Below are positions 9,913 through 18,321 of a DNA stretch of 64,000 bases, piece by piece. A program made the translations under genes and the position numbers. This stretch comes from Amycolatopsis solani (lineage in GTDB: Bacteria > Actinomycetota > Actinomycetes > Mycobacteriales > Pseudonocardiaceae), in contig NZ_JAWQJT010000001.1 in NCBI RefSeq assembly GCF_033441515.1, positions 3,100,001 to 3,164,000 on the forward strand, read 5' to 3'. Positions within the stretch are counted from its first letter, which is position 1. Each line of letters begins with the position of its first letter. The notes beneath the pieces are model-generated. The model was not told the DNA's origin, searched no databases, and saw nothing but the letters and a program-made list of their open reading frames with translations.

Positions 9913-10844
9913 CAGCCGACCGCCGTCCGGTGCAGGGACAGGTAGACGTCGTCGAGCGTCGGCTCGGTCACCGTCAGGTCGCGCAGCGGCGCGCCCGCCG
10001 TGTCGAGCGCGCGCACCAGCACCGGGATGTCGCCGGGTCCGGTCAGCGGCACGGCGAGGACGAGCCCGGTGCGCCCGGCCGCCATGCCCAAGCGGGACAA
10101 CGCGGCCACGGCCCGCTGCAGCGCCAGTTCGGTGCCGAAGGTCAGCGTCGCCGTCCGGTTGCCGAGCCGCCCCTTGAGCTGGGCCGGCGTCCCGGACACC
10201 GTGATGTGCCCGAGGCCGAGGACGACGACGTGGTCGGCCAGCCGGTCGGCCTCCTCGAGGTACTGCGTGGTGAGCACGACGGTCGTGCCGCGCGCCGCGA
10301 GCCCTTCGACGACCGACCACAGCCCGGACCGGCTCACCGGGTCCAGCCCGGTCGTCGGCTCGTCGAGGAACAGCACCTGCGGCGCGCCGACGAGACCCGC
10401 GGCCAGGTCCAGCCGCCGCCGCATGCCGCCGGAGTAGGTGGCGGCCGGGCGGTCGGCCGCGTCTTCGAGGCCGAAGGACGCGATGAGCTCGGCCGCCCGG
10501 GCCTGGGCCTGCCGGGGTTTCGCACCCAGCAGCCGGGCGATCAGCACCAGGTTCCCGCGCCCGGACAGGGCGTCGTCGACCGCGGCGAACTGCCCGGTCA
10601 CCCCGATCCGCCGCCGGACCGCACGCCCGCGCTGCACGACGTCGTAGCCGCAGACGCGGGCGGTGCCGGCACTCGGCCGGACGCGCGTGCTGAGGATGTC
10701 GATCAGCGTGGTCTTCCCGGCGCCGTTGTGGCCGAGGACCGCCAGCACCGCGCCGCGGGCGACGCTCAGGCTGATCCCGGCGAGCGCGGTGACTTCGCCG
10801 TACTGCTTCGCGAGGTCGGTCACGGCGATGACCGGCTGGTTCAT
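9909..10844 (-). CDS. ABC exporter ATP-binding protein (DrrA-like)
   Basis: 311 residues. Walker A GHNGAGKTT, signature YSGGMRRRLDLA, Walker B VLFLDEPTTGLDP and the TTQYLEEADRLAD switch region are all intact, with the C-terminal extension typical of daunorubicin-resistance (DrrA) ATPases. ATG 10844 was chosen: AGGAG lies six bases upstream and the family N-terminus (ITVTDLAKQYG-like) begins directly after it; an upstream in-frame extension to 11072 has no supporting similarity. It energises the downstream coupled permease. Confidence 0.9.
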   Translation of the reverse strand: MNQPVIAVTDLAKQYGEVTALAGISLSVARGAVLAVLGHNGAGKTTLIDILSTRVRPSAGTARVCGYDVVQRGRAVRRRIGVTGQFAAVDDALSGRGNLVLIARLLGAKPRQAQARAAELIASFGLEDAADRPAATYSGGMRRRLDLAAGLVGAPQVLFLDEPTTGLDPVSRSGLWSVVEGLAARGTTVVLTTQYLEEADRLADHVVVLGLGHITVSGTPAQLKGRLGNRTATLTFGTELALQRAVAALSRLGMAAGRTGLVLAVPLTGPGDIPVLVRALDTAGAPLRDLTVTEPTLDDVYLSLHRTAVGW

Positions 10845-11098
10845 GGCCGCTCCTTCCCCTACTTTTGGAAAAGGTAACGGGACGCGGGCACGGCGGGCAA
10901 GAAGATCGCGGCCACCGGCCGTGCGCGTGACAATTTTCGCCGCCCCGATTCGTGCGCACGTGACAAGCGCTGACCTGCATGACCCTTCCCGCCGGGGTCC
11001 TTCCCCTGCGCGTGACAAAGAAATCGGCGCTGCTTGTTCGGCCGGAATGGCGGAGGTACTTTTCGCTGACATTCCCCCATTCCCTGAGGTGACGACCC
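10845..11098. promoter_or_regulatory. Divergent intergenic region with three GTGACAA motifs
   Basis: Intergenic region between the ABC ATPase (minus) and the secreted Thr/Pro-rich protein (plus). GTGACAA occurs at 10927-10933, 10960-10966 and 11012-11018, each preceded by a C/G-rich base run. The same heptamer recurs upstream of other exported-protein genes in the window. A GAGGTGAC sequence just before 11099 is a plausible ribosome site. No factor can be assigned from sequence alone. Confidence 0.35.
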
Positions 11099-12655
11099 GT
11101 GAGATTTTCGTGGAAGTCGAGAAAGCCCGCGTACGGCTTGGCCGCCGCTACCGTCGCGGGGGTCGCGGCGACCGTCGTGCTCGTCGGGGCCGGGCCGACC
11201 GAGGCCGCGCCGGTGTCCCTGACGCTGAACTACAACTGCCCGTTCCCGCTGATCGGCGACCAGGTGCTGTCGGTGAAGATCGACACGAACCTGCCCGACA
11301 ACGCCGTCGCGGGCGCGTCGTCGACGCCGATCACCTTCGACGTCGACGTGACCGTGCCGGAGACCGCCACCGAGGGCCTCGCCCTGGTCGGCGCCACCTC
11401 GCTCGACGGCTCGGCGAAGGCCGCGGCGCAGCTCAAGTACCCGGTCGACAAAACGCTGAACCTGAACCTGCCGCTGACCATCGCGTCGACGCCGGTCCCG
11501 CCGTCGGGCGCGTTCCACGTCAAGAGCAGCGGCAAGGCCCCGGCGGTGACGTTCCCCAGCCCCGGCACCGCTTCGGTGACGGTCGGGAACTTCAGCACCA
11601 CGATGACCCCGCGCACCGCGGACGGCCAGCCGACCGACCTGGGCACGTTCACCTCGGACTGCGTCGCGGTCCCGGGCCAGAACCAGCTGCTGGGCACGTT
11701 CGAGATCAAGCCGGCGGGCGGCACCACGACGCCGACGACCCCGACCACGCCCACGACGCCGACGACCGAGCCCACGACGCCGACGACTCCCACGACGGAG
11801 CCGACGACCCCCACGACCCCGACGACGGAACCCACGACTCCCACGACGGAGCCCACGACGCCGACGACCGAGCCGACCACGCCGACGACTCCCACCACCC
11901 CGACCACGGAGCCCACGACTCCCACGACGGAACCGACGACTCCCACCACCGAGCCGACAACTCCCACCACCGAGCCCACGACGCCGACCACTCCCACGAC
12001 TCCCACGACGGAGCCGACGACCCCGACCACGGAACCGACGACTCCCACCACCGAGCCCACGACGCCGACGACCGAGCCCACCACGCCGACGACGGAGCCG
12101 ACGACCCCCACCACCGAGCCGACCACGCCGACGACCACGCCGCCCGGCGGGATCGACGTCAAGTACTCGGTCAAGGGCAAGTCGGTCCTGAAGCAGCTGC
12201 ACGCCACGCTGCCGCTCGGCCCGGGCAGTCTGGACGCGAAGCTCGACGCCGCCTCCGGCAAGTTCGGCGTCCGGCTCGCATTGCCGAAGTCCGATGTGGA
12301 CTTCCGTGTCCTCGGCTTCATCCCGGCGTCCGCGACGGTGCAGCTCGACCAGGTCGGCGCGATCAACGGCACGCTCACGAGCGGTGCGGTCAAGGCGGAC
12401 GCGCGGATCGACGTCCAGCTGACCAAGGTGCGGGTGTTCGGCTTCCCGATCCTGCAGTCGAAGTCGTGCCACACGGTGAAGCCGGCCGACGTGCCGCTCG
12501 CCTCGGCGCCCGGGTTCGACCCGCTCAAGGGCGGCAAGCTGACCGCGACCTACGGCATCCCGCAGTTCACCGGCTGCGGTTTCCTGACCGGCCTGATCAG
12601 CGGCCTCACCTCCGGCCCCGGCAACAAGCTGGAAGTGACGCTCACCAAGAAGTGA
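11099..12655 (+). CDS. Secreted DUF6801-like protein with long Thr/Pro/Glu linker
   Basis: 518 residues. N-terminal signal peptide (SRKPAYGLAAATVAGVAATVVLVGAGPTEAA), then a beta-rich domain opening with LTLNYNCPFPLIGDQ, which I recall as DUF6801. A low-complexity linker of TTPTTP/TTEPTTP units spans roughly residues 205-348 (nt 11731-12144), followed by a second beta-rich domain ending in FTGCGFLTGLISGLTSGPGNKLEVTL with two conserved Cys. GTG 11099 is preceded by GAGGTG. The function of the family is unknown; the linker suggests two exported domains spanning or standing off the cell wall. Two paralogues are at 40341-42681, and the C-terminal domain alone is seen in the next gene. Confidence 0.8.
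   Translation: MRFSWKSRKPAYGLAAATVAGVAATVVLVGAGPTEAAPVSLTLNYNCPFPLIGDQVLSVKIDTNLPDNAVAGASSTPITFDVDVTVPETATEGLALVGATSLDGSAKAAAQLKYPVDKTLNLNLPLTIASTPVPPSGAFHVKSSGKAPAVTFPSPGTASVTVGNFSTTMTPRTADGQPTDLGTFTSDCVAVPGQNQLLGTFEIKPAGGTTTPTTPTTPTTPTTEPTTPTTPTTEPTTPTTPTTEPTTPTTEPTTPTTEPTTPTTPTTPTTEPTTPTTEPTTPTTEPTTPTTEPTTPTTPTTPTTEPTTPTTEPTTPTTEPTTPTTEPTTPTTEPTTPTTEPTTPTTTPPGGIDVKYSVKGKSVLKQLHATLPLGPGSLDAKLDAASGKFGVRLALPKSDVDFRVLGFIPASATVQLDQVGAINGTLTSGAVKADARIDVQLTKVRVFGFPILQSKSCHTVKPADVPLASAPGFDPLKGGKLTATYGIPQFTGCGFLTGLISGLTSGPGNKLEVTLTKK
11731..12144 (+). repeat. Thr-Pro(-Glu) low-complexity coding repeat
   Basis: Tandem PTT / PTTE units encoded with varied synonymous codons (ACG, ACC, ACT; CCC, CCG), within the secreted protein starting at 11099. 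The codon variation argues for selection on the protein rather than recent DNA slippage. The antisense strand carries a long Val-Gly-rich open frame that is a by-product. Confidence 0.85.
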
Positions 12656-12772
12656 AGTAGCGGCGCGAAAACGCAGACCGGCGTGACAAGAACGTGAACA
12701 ACCCTTGTACCGCAACGAGAATCGTCAGTAGCTTCGGAAAGGATCACCTTCGATGAGGAAGGCTGGAAGTCC

Positions 12773-13501
12773 GTGCTGACCCGGTTCTCGCTGCCGCTCG
12801 TGCTCGTCGGAGTCGCGTTCTCGTTGGGTGCCGCGGAAGCCGCACCCAACGAGGACGCGCCCCCGGCACAACCGCAAGCGGCCACGCAGATCCCGTTCGG
12901 GTTCACCCTGGGGGACGCGCGGCAGCCGACCACGAGCCACGTGGCCAAGCTCGGGTCGGACATCGCCTTCCCGCCCGGCACCTTCGACGGCAACCTGGGT
13001 GGCCTCACCAGCACCGTGCCCATCACCGGGAAACTGGCCATCCCGCCGGCCGACGGCTACTTCGTCGCGTTCCGGTTCATGGGCACCACCGGCCGGGTCG
13101 AGATCGTCCCGGACGGCGACGCCGCCGGCACCGCCACGGTGAAGACCGGCAAGGACACCAACTGCAAGGCAACGCAGACGAACATCTGCGCCGACACCGA
13201 CGTGACCGCGAAGGTGTTCATCAAGCTCTCGAACGTCAAGGTGGACGGCAAAGCCCTCGACGTCGGCCCGGACTGCCGGACCGCGCAACCCGCCGCCGTG
13301 AACATCAAGGCACTGGTACCGATTTCGCTGCCCGCCCCGCCGGTGAAGGTGACGTCGACGTTCACCACGCCCGCGTTCGCCGGGTGCACCGGGCGCGAGG
13401 ACCTGAGCCGGCTGCTCACCGGCCTGGTCTCGGGGCCCGGCAACACCTTCGTCTCCAACCTCACGTTGCGGTGCTTCAGCTCCGGGTGCAAGCCGGCATG
13501 A
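12773..13501 (+). CDS. Exported protein coupled to the mce operon, shares the C-terminal domain of the upstream secreted protein
   Basis: 242 residues with a short signal peptide (LTRFSLPLVLVGVAFSLGAAEAA). The C-terminal part (LSNVKVDGKALDVGPDC ... FAGCTGREDLSRLLTGLVSGPGNTF) lines up with the last domain of the protein at 11099 (LTKVRVFGF ... FTGCGFLTGLISGLTSGPGNKL), including the two Cys. GTG 12773 was chosen; the nearby ATG at 12753 is in another frame and hits a stop. Its own stop overlaps the yrbEA start (ATGA), so it is translated with the transporter. I infer an extracytoplasmic accessory of the Mce system; no function is known to me. Confidence 0.72.
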   Translation: MLTRFSLPLVLVGVAFSLGAAEAAPNEDAPPAQPQAATQIPFGFTLGDARQPTTSHVAKLGSDIAFPPGTFDGNLGGLTSTVPITGKLAIPPADGYFVAFRFMGTTGRVEIVPDGDAAGTATVKTGKDTNCKATQTNICADTDVTAKVFIKLSNVKVDGKALDVGPDCRTAQPAAVNIKALVPISLPAPPVKVTSTFTTPAFAGCTGREDLSRLLTGLVSGPGNTFVSNLTLRCFSSGCKPA

Positions 13502-14292
13502 CCACGCTGCTCACCGAAGCGCCCCGCAAAGCCGCCAACGGCCTGCGTGAGTTCGGCCGCATGTGCGCGATGGGCCTCGACATCGTCCTCGCGATGGCCC
13601 GCCGCCCGTACCAGGTCCGCGAGTTCGTCCAGCAGTTCTGGTTCATCGCCAGCGTGTCCATCACGCCGGCGATCCTGGTGTCCATCCCGTTCGGCGCGGT
13701 CATCTCGCTCCAGCTCGGCTCGCTCACCAGCCAGATCGGCGCCCAGCAGTTCAACGGCGCCGCGAGCGTCCTGGCCGTCGTGCAGCAGGCGAGCCCGATC
13801 GTGACGACGCTGATCATCGCCGGCGCGGGCGGCAGCGCCATCTGCGCCGACCTCGGCGCGCGCAGCATCCGCGAGGAGATCGCCGCGATGGAGGTGCTCG
13901 GCGTCTCGCCGATCCACCGGCTGGTCGTGCCGCGGGTGCAGGCCGCCGTCGGGGTGTCCGTGCTGCTCAACGGCCTGGTCAGCGTGGTCGGCGTGCTGGG
14001 CGGCTACTTCTTCAACGTGATCATCCAGGGCGGCACGCCCGGCGCGTACCTGGCGAGCTTCAACGCCCTCGCGCAGTTGCCGGACCTCGTCGTCAGCTCG
14101 GTGAAGGCGGTGATCTTCGGCTACCTCGCCGGGGTGGTCGCCTCCTACCGCGGCCTGAACCCGAAGGGCGGCCCCAAGGGCGTCGGCGACGTCGTCAACC
14201 AGTCCGTCGTCATCACCTTCCTGCTGCTGTTCTTCGTCAACACCGTGCTGACCGCGCTGTACCTGCAGCTCGTCCCGGCGAAGGGAACCTGA
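13498..14292 (+). CDS. yrbEA: YrbEA/MlaE-type permease of Mce transporter
   Basis: 264 residues, a MlaE-family integral membrane protein with about five to six hydrophobic segments. The family signature region is seen in GAVISLQLGSL and in the cytoplasmic EQ-loop-like stretch DLGARSIREEIAAMEVLGVSP, which contacts the MceG/MlaF-type ATPase in the family. With YrbEB it forms the inner-membrane permease of a Mce lipid importer. ATG 13498 overlaps the preceding stop. No ATPase gene (mceG/mkl) is in the window, as is usual because it is generally encoded elsewhere. Confidence 0.93.
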   Translation: MTTLLTEAPRKAANGLREFGRMCAMGLDIVLAMARRPYQVREFVQQFWFIASVSITPAILVSIPFGAVISLQLGSLTSQIGAQQFNGAASVLAVVQQASPIVTTLIIAGAGGSAICADLGARSIREEIAAMEVLGVSPIHRLVVPRVQAAVGVSVLLNGLVSVVGVLGGYFFNVIIQGGTPGAYLASFNALAQLPDLVVSSVKAVIFGYLAGVVASYRGLNPKGGPKGVGDVVNQSVVITFLLLFFVNTVLTALYLQLVPAKGT

Positions 14293-15108
14293 GTGGCCAT
14301 CCTCGGCAAACCGGGCGACCGGCTGTTCGAACTCGGCGACCAGCTGATGTTCTACGTCCGGGCGATCGCGGCCGTCCCGCTCGCGGTGACCCGCTACTTC
14401 CGCGAGGTGGTGCGGCTGCTGGCGGAGGTGACGTTCGGCAGCGGCGCGCTCGCGGTCATCGGCGGCACGATCGGCGTGATGGTCGGGCTGTGCGTGTTCA
14501 CCGGCGTCACCGTGGGCCTGCAGGGGTTCAGCGCGCTGAACCAGATCAACATCTCGGCGATGACCGGTTTCCTGACGGCGTACTTCAACACGCGCGAGAT
14601 CGCGCCGCTGGTCGCCGGGCTCGCGCTGTCGTCCACAGTGGGCAGTGGGTTCACCGCGCAGCTGGGCGCCATGCGGATCTCCGAGGAGATCGACGCGCTG
14701 GAGGTGATGGCCGTGCGGAGCATGCCGTACCTGGTCACCACCCGGATCGTCGCCGGGTTCATCGCGATCGTCCCGCTCTACGTCATCGGGCTGCTGATCT
14801 CCTACCTCGGCTCGCGGCTGACGACGGTCGTCTTCTTCGGCCAGTCCGGCGGCACCTACGACCACTACTTCACGCTGTTCCTGCCCCCCGGCGACGTGCT
14901 GTGGTCGTTCGGCAAGGTGCTCGTCTTCAGCGTCGGCGTGATCCTGACCCACTGCTTCTACGGCTACCGCGCCAGCGGGGGGCCGGCGGGCGTCGGCGTG
15001 GCGGTCGGCCGGGCCGTGCGGACGTCGATCGTGCTGATCAGCGTGCTCGACCTGTTCCTGTCCCTGGCCATCTGGGGCGCGACGACCACCGTGAAGGTGT
15101 CCGGATGA
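14293..15108 (+). CDS. yrbEB: YrbEB/MlaE-type permease of Mce transporter
   Basis: 271 residues, second MlaE-family permease, paralogous to the preceding gene. It carries the RISEEIDALEVMAVRSMPYLV coupling-loop region and hydrophobic segments such as LAVIGGTIGVMVGLCVFTGV and TRIVAGFIAIVPLYVIGLLI. GTG 14293 follows the yrbEA stop directly with no gap. The pair of YrbE subunits is thought to form the heterodimeric membrane part of actinobacterial Mce complexes through which lipid passes. Its stop overlaps mceA (ATGA). Confidence 0.93.
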   Translation: MAILGKPGDRLFELGDQLMFYVRAIAAVPLAVTRYFREVVRLLAEVTFGSGALAVIGGTIGVMVGLCVFTGVTVGLQGFSALNQINISAMTGFLTAYFNTREIAPLVAGLALSSTVGSGFTAQLGAMRISEEIDALEVMAVRSMPYLVTTRIVAGFIAIVPLYVIGLLISYLGSRLTTVVFFGQSGGTYDHYFTLFLPPGDVLWSFGKVLVFSVGVILTHCFYGYRASGGPAGVGVAVGRAVRTSIVLISVLDLFLSLAIWGATTTVKVSG

Positions 15109-16301
15109 GCCGCTTCGCCACGCAGCTCGCCGGGGTCGCCTTCCTCGGCGTGCTCGTGCTGCTCGGCTACCTCGCGGTCGCCATCTACGACAAGGACTTC
15201 GACGACGCCGAGCTGGTGACGCTGCGGGCGGACCGGGTCGGCAACCAGCTCGCGCCGACCGCCGAGGTGAAGGTCAAGGGCGTGCCGTTCGGGGAGGTCC
15301 GGGCGGTGCGCAGCACGCGCACCGGCGCCGAGATCGACCTGGCGCTCGACCCGGCCAAGATCGGCCAGCTGCCCGGCAACGTCTCCGCGCGGCTGCTGCC
15401 GAAGACCGTCTTCGGCGAACGGTACGTCAACCTCGTGCTGCCCGACCGTCCACAGGGGAGGCTCGCCGCGGGGGACGTCATCGCGCAGGACCGCTCGTCG
15501 AGCGCGATCGAGCTCGAACGCGTCCTCGGCGACCTGCTGCCGCTGCTGCGCGCGGTCCAGCTCCAGAAGCTGAACAGCTCGCTGGGCGCGATCTCGCAGG
15601 CCCTCGACAACCGCGGGCAGCCGATCGGCGACAGCATCGTCAAGCTGCAGGACCTGCTCGCCCAGGTGAACCCGCTGATGCCGCAGTTCAAGGCGGACAT
15701 CACCGGGCTGGCGAACGCGGCCGACGTCTACACCGGCGCCGCGCCGGACATCCTGCAAGCCTTGACCGACCTGTCGACGACCGCGAAGACCATTGTGGAC
15801 ACCCGGGCCGACCTCGACCACCTCTACACGAGCGTCACCAGCGCCACCGGGCACCTGAACGACTTCCTGCGGAAGAACAAGGACAACATCATCGGCGTCT
15901 CCGTCGAAAGCCGCCCGTCGCTGGAGCTGCTTTCCCAGTACTCGCCCGAGTTCCCGTGCCTGTTCGACGCGGTGAACCGGCTCAAACCGCTGATGGAGAA
16001 GGCGCTGGGCAAGGGCACGAACGAGCCGGGCCTGCACGTCACGCTCACCGTGCAGGACCCGCGCGACAAGTACGTCCCCGGCCGCGACACCCCGCGGTTC
16101 GACGCCACCGGCGGCCCGAAGTGCTACGGCGGTGGGGCCGCGGCACCGGGAGCGACCGACGGCGACCTGGGTCCGGCGAACTCGCCCGGTGAGCGGCAGC
16201 TGGTCGCCGAGCTCCTGAAGCCGGCGCTGGGTGACGTGCCGGACTGGAGCAGCGTCCTGATCGGACCGGCCCTGCGCGGGACGGAGGTGACCGTCCGATG
16301 A
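15105..16301 (+). CDS. mceA: MceA-type lipid-transfer subunit
   Basis: 398 residues: one N-terminal membrane helix (LAGVAFLGVLVLLGYLAVAI), an MCE/MlaD domain (VTLRADRVGNQLAPTAEVKVKGVPFGEV, residues about 40-120), then a long helical region that in family structures builds a hydrophobic tunnel, and a C-terminal tail with Cys (PKCYGGG). ATG 15105 overlaps the yrbEB stop; upstream in-frame sequence has no similarity. First of six consecutive MCE-domain proteins, as in canonical mce operons. Transported lipid unknown. Confidence 0.92.
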   Translation: MSRFATQLAGVAFLGVLVLLGYLAVAIYDKDFDDAELVTLRADRVGNQLAPTAEVKVKGVPFGEVRAVRSTRTGAEIDLALDPAKIGQLPGNVSARLLPKTVFGERYVNLVLPDRPQGRLAAGDVIAQDRSSSAIELERVLGDLLPLLRAVQLQKLNSSLGAISQALDNRGQPIGDSIVKLQDLLAQVNPLMPQFKADITGLANAADVYTGAAPDILQALTDLSTTAKTIVDTRADLDHLYTSVTSATGHLNDFLRKNKDNIIGVSVESRPSLELLSQYSPEFPCLFDAVNRLKPLMEKALGKGTNEPGLHVTLTVQDPRDKYVPGRDTPRFDATGGPKCYGGGAAAPGATDGDLGPANSPGERQLVAELLKPALGDVPDWSSVLIGPALRGTEVTVR

Positions 16302-17314
16302 GGAGCGTCACCGGTCCCGCCGTCAAGGGCCTGATCTTCTTCCTGGTCACCGCCGTGGCCACCGGGATCCTCGCGATCACCATCGCCAACTCCAGCGTCG
16401 GCGCCACCATCGGCTACACGGCCCGCTTCACCGACGCGACGTCGGTCAACCCCGGCGACGAGGTCCGGATGGCCGGCGTGCGGATCGGCCAGGTCGACTC
16501 GGTGCGGGTGGTCGAGCACCGCCTCGCCGACGTCGACTTCTCGGTCGACCGCACGCACCGGCTCACCGCGTCGGCCGCGATCACCATCCGCTACCGCAAC
16601 CTGGTCGGGCAGCGGTACCTCTCGGTCGACCCTGGCGCCACCGACACCTCGCCCACGCTGGCCGAAGGCGCCGAGATCCCCCTGGACCGGACCACACCGG
16701 CCCTCGACCTCACCGCGTTGTTCAACGGCTTCAAGCCGCTCTTCCAGGCGTTGTCGCCCACCGACGTCAACCAGCTGTCCTTCGAGATCATCCAGGTGCT
16801 GCAGGGCGAGGGGAGCACGATCGAAAGCCTGCTGCGGCACACGGCGTCGCTGACGTCCACTTTGGCCGGCAAGGACGCCGTCATCGGGCAGGTGATCGGC
16901 AACCTCAACACCGTCCTCGACACCGTGAACGCGCAAGGCGACCAGTTCGACGCCCTGGTCGACACCACCGCGCAGCTGGTCACCGGCCTGGCCGCGGACG
17001 CGAAGCCGATCGGGCAGGCGATCGGCGGGCTCGGCGAGCTGACCACCGCCACCGCCGGGCTGCTGGAGCAGGGGCGGCAGCCGCTCAAGGACAGCATCAC
17101 CGCGCTCGGGGACCTGTCGAAGAACCTGGCCGACAACACCCCGGTGTTCCAGTCGTTCGTCGACAACCTGCCGAAGAAGCTCGACCGGATCGGCACGCTG
17201 TTCTCCTACGGCTCCTGGGCGAACTTCTACCTCTGCTCGGTGCAGACCGACGCGAAACCGGCGCCGGGCGGCCCGCCGCCGGGCATCCCCGTCACGGCCG
17301 GGAGGTGCCGGTGA
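16298..17314 (+). CDS. mceB: MceB-type lipid-transfer subunit
   Basis: 338 residues: an N-terminal membrane anchor (GLIFFLVTAVATGILAITI), then the MCE domain (YTARFTDATSVNPGDEVRMAGVRIGQV) and a helical region predicted to join the other Mce subunits in the periplasmic-space tunnel. The short Cys-containing end (YLCSVQTD...GRCR) is common in MceB/C proteins. Starts in an ATGA overlap with mceA and is thus part of the coupled operon. Confidence 0.92.
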   Translation: MRSVTGPAVKGLIFFLVTAVATGILAITIANSSVGATIGYTARFTDATSVNPGDEVRMAGVRIGQVDSVRVVEHRLADVDFSVDRTHRLTASAAITIRYRNLVGQRYLSVDPGATDTSPTLAEGAEIPLDRTTPALDLTALFNGFKPLFQALSPTDVNQLSFEIIQVLQGEGSTIESLLRHTASLTSTLAGKDAVIGQVIGNLNTVLDTVNAQGDQFDALVDTTAQLVTGLAADAKPIGQAIGGLGELTTATAGLLEQGRQPLKDSITALGDLSKNLADNTPVFQSFVDNLPKKLDRIGTLFSYGSWANFYLCSVQTDAKPAPGGPPPGIPVTAGRCR

Positions 17315-18321
17315 AACCGCCCCGCATCAAGCCGTTCCGCAGCCGGAACCCGATCGCCGTCGGCGCCGTCACGGCGTTGGTGATGGCCCTGATCGGCGGG
17401 GCCACGTTCTTCTCCGACGACCTCCCGCTGGTCGGCGGCGGCACCACGTACCGGGCGGAGTTCCGCGAGGCCGCCGGGCTGAAGCCGAACGACGAGGTCC
17501 GCGTGGCCGGGGTGAAGGTCGGCGAGGTCACCGACGTGCGGCTGGCCGGCGACCATGTCGAGGTGCTGTTCCGGGTCAAGGACACCTGGGTCGGGAACCG
17601 GACGACGGCGGCGATCAAGATCAAGACGTTGCTCGGCCAGAAGAACCTCGTGCTCGACCCGGTCGGCAACGGCGAGCTGGACCCGGCCCAGCCGATCCCG
17701 CCCGAGCGCACGAGTTCGCCCTACGACGTGACCGCGGTCTTCAACGACCTGGCCGGCACGGTCGGGGCGATCGACACCGACCAGCTCGCGCAGGCGTTCC
17801 GCACGCTGTCCGACACGCTCGGCGCGTCGGCACCCAGCGACGTCCGGACCGCGTTCGACGGCATCGCCGCCCTGTCGCAAACGCTGGCCTCGCGCGACGA
17901 AGAGCTGGTCAAGCTGTTCCAGAACACCAACCAGGTGGCCAAGACGCTCGGTGAGCGGTCCGGCCAGATCCAGGCGCTGATCCGCGACGGCAACACGCTG
18001 CTGACCGAGCTGAACGCGCGCAAGGACGCGATCGCGCAGCTGTTCAGCGGCATCAAGAACCTGGCGATCCAGCTGCGCGGGCTGGTCGCGGACAACCAGA
18101 AAACGCTCGGCCCGGCGCTCGACCAGCTCGACCGCGTCGCCACCGTACTGCAGCAGAACCAGGGGAAGCTCGAGGACAGCCTGCGCCTGGCCGGGCCGTT
18201 CTACCGGCTGCTCGGCAACGCCGTCGGCAACGGCCGGTGGATCGACACCTACATCTGCGGGCTGATCCCCACCGGCACCACGCCGGGAAGCTGCCTGCCG
18301 CCGAAGAACGGGGGACGCTGA
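17311..18321 (+). CDS. mceC: MceC-type lipid-transfer subunit
   Basis: 336 residues with an N-terminal helix (NPIAVGAVTALVMALIGGATFF), MCE domain (YRAEFREAAGLKPNDEVRVAGVKVGEV) and long helical part. GTG 17311 is chosen over GTG 17305 because GGAGG at 17301-17305 is then correctly spaced (five bases) and the start overlaps the mceB stop as GTGA. The C-terminus ends YICGLIPTGTTPGSCLPP, with two Cys that may pair. Third of six Mce subunits. Confidence 0.92.
   Translation: MKPPRIKPFRSRNPIAVGAVTALVMALIGGATFFSDDLPLVGGGTTYRAEFREAAGLKPNDEVRVAGVKVGEVTDVRLAGDHVEVLFRVKDTWVGNRTTAAIKIKTLLGQKNLVLDPVGNGELDPAQPIPPERTSSPYDVTAVFNDLAGTVGAIDTDQLAQAFRTLSDTLGASAPSDVRTAFDGIAALSQTLASRDEELVKLFQNTNQVAKTLGERSGQIQALIRDGNTLLTELNARKDAIAQLFSGIKNLAIQLRGLVADNQKTLGPALDQLDRVATVLQQNQGKLEDSLRLAGPFYRLLGNAVGNGRWIDTYICGLIPTGTTPGSCLPPKNGGR

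Noticed and set aside
10845..11098. In-frame N-terminal extension of the ABC ATPase to 11072
   Set aside because: AGGAG and ATG 10844 agree with the family N-terminus; the extension overlaps the repeated GTGACAA leader region.
11731..12144. Repeat array considered as CRISPR
   Set aside because: Units are 9-12 bp coding triplet repeats with no spacers; they encode a Thr/Pro linker in frame.
11230..12537. Long Val-Gly-rich open frame on the minus strand opposite the Thr/Pro linker
   Set aside because: It is the antisense of the TTP/TTE repeat in a well-supported secreted protein; it has no ribosome site or similarity.
12753..12779. ATG 12753 as the start of the exported protein before yrbEA
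   Set aside because: It is in another frame and meets a stop after eight codons; GTG 12773 opens the real frame with a signal peptide.
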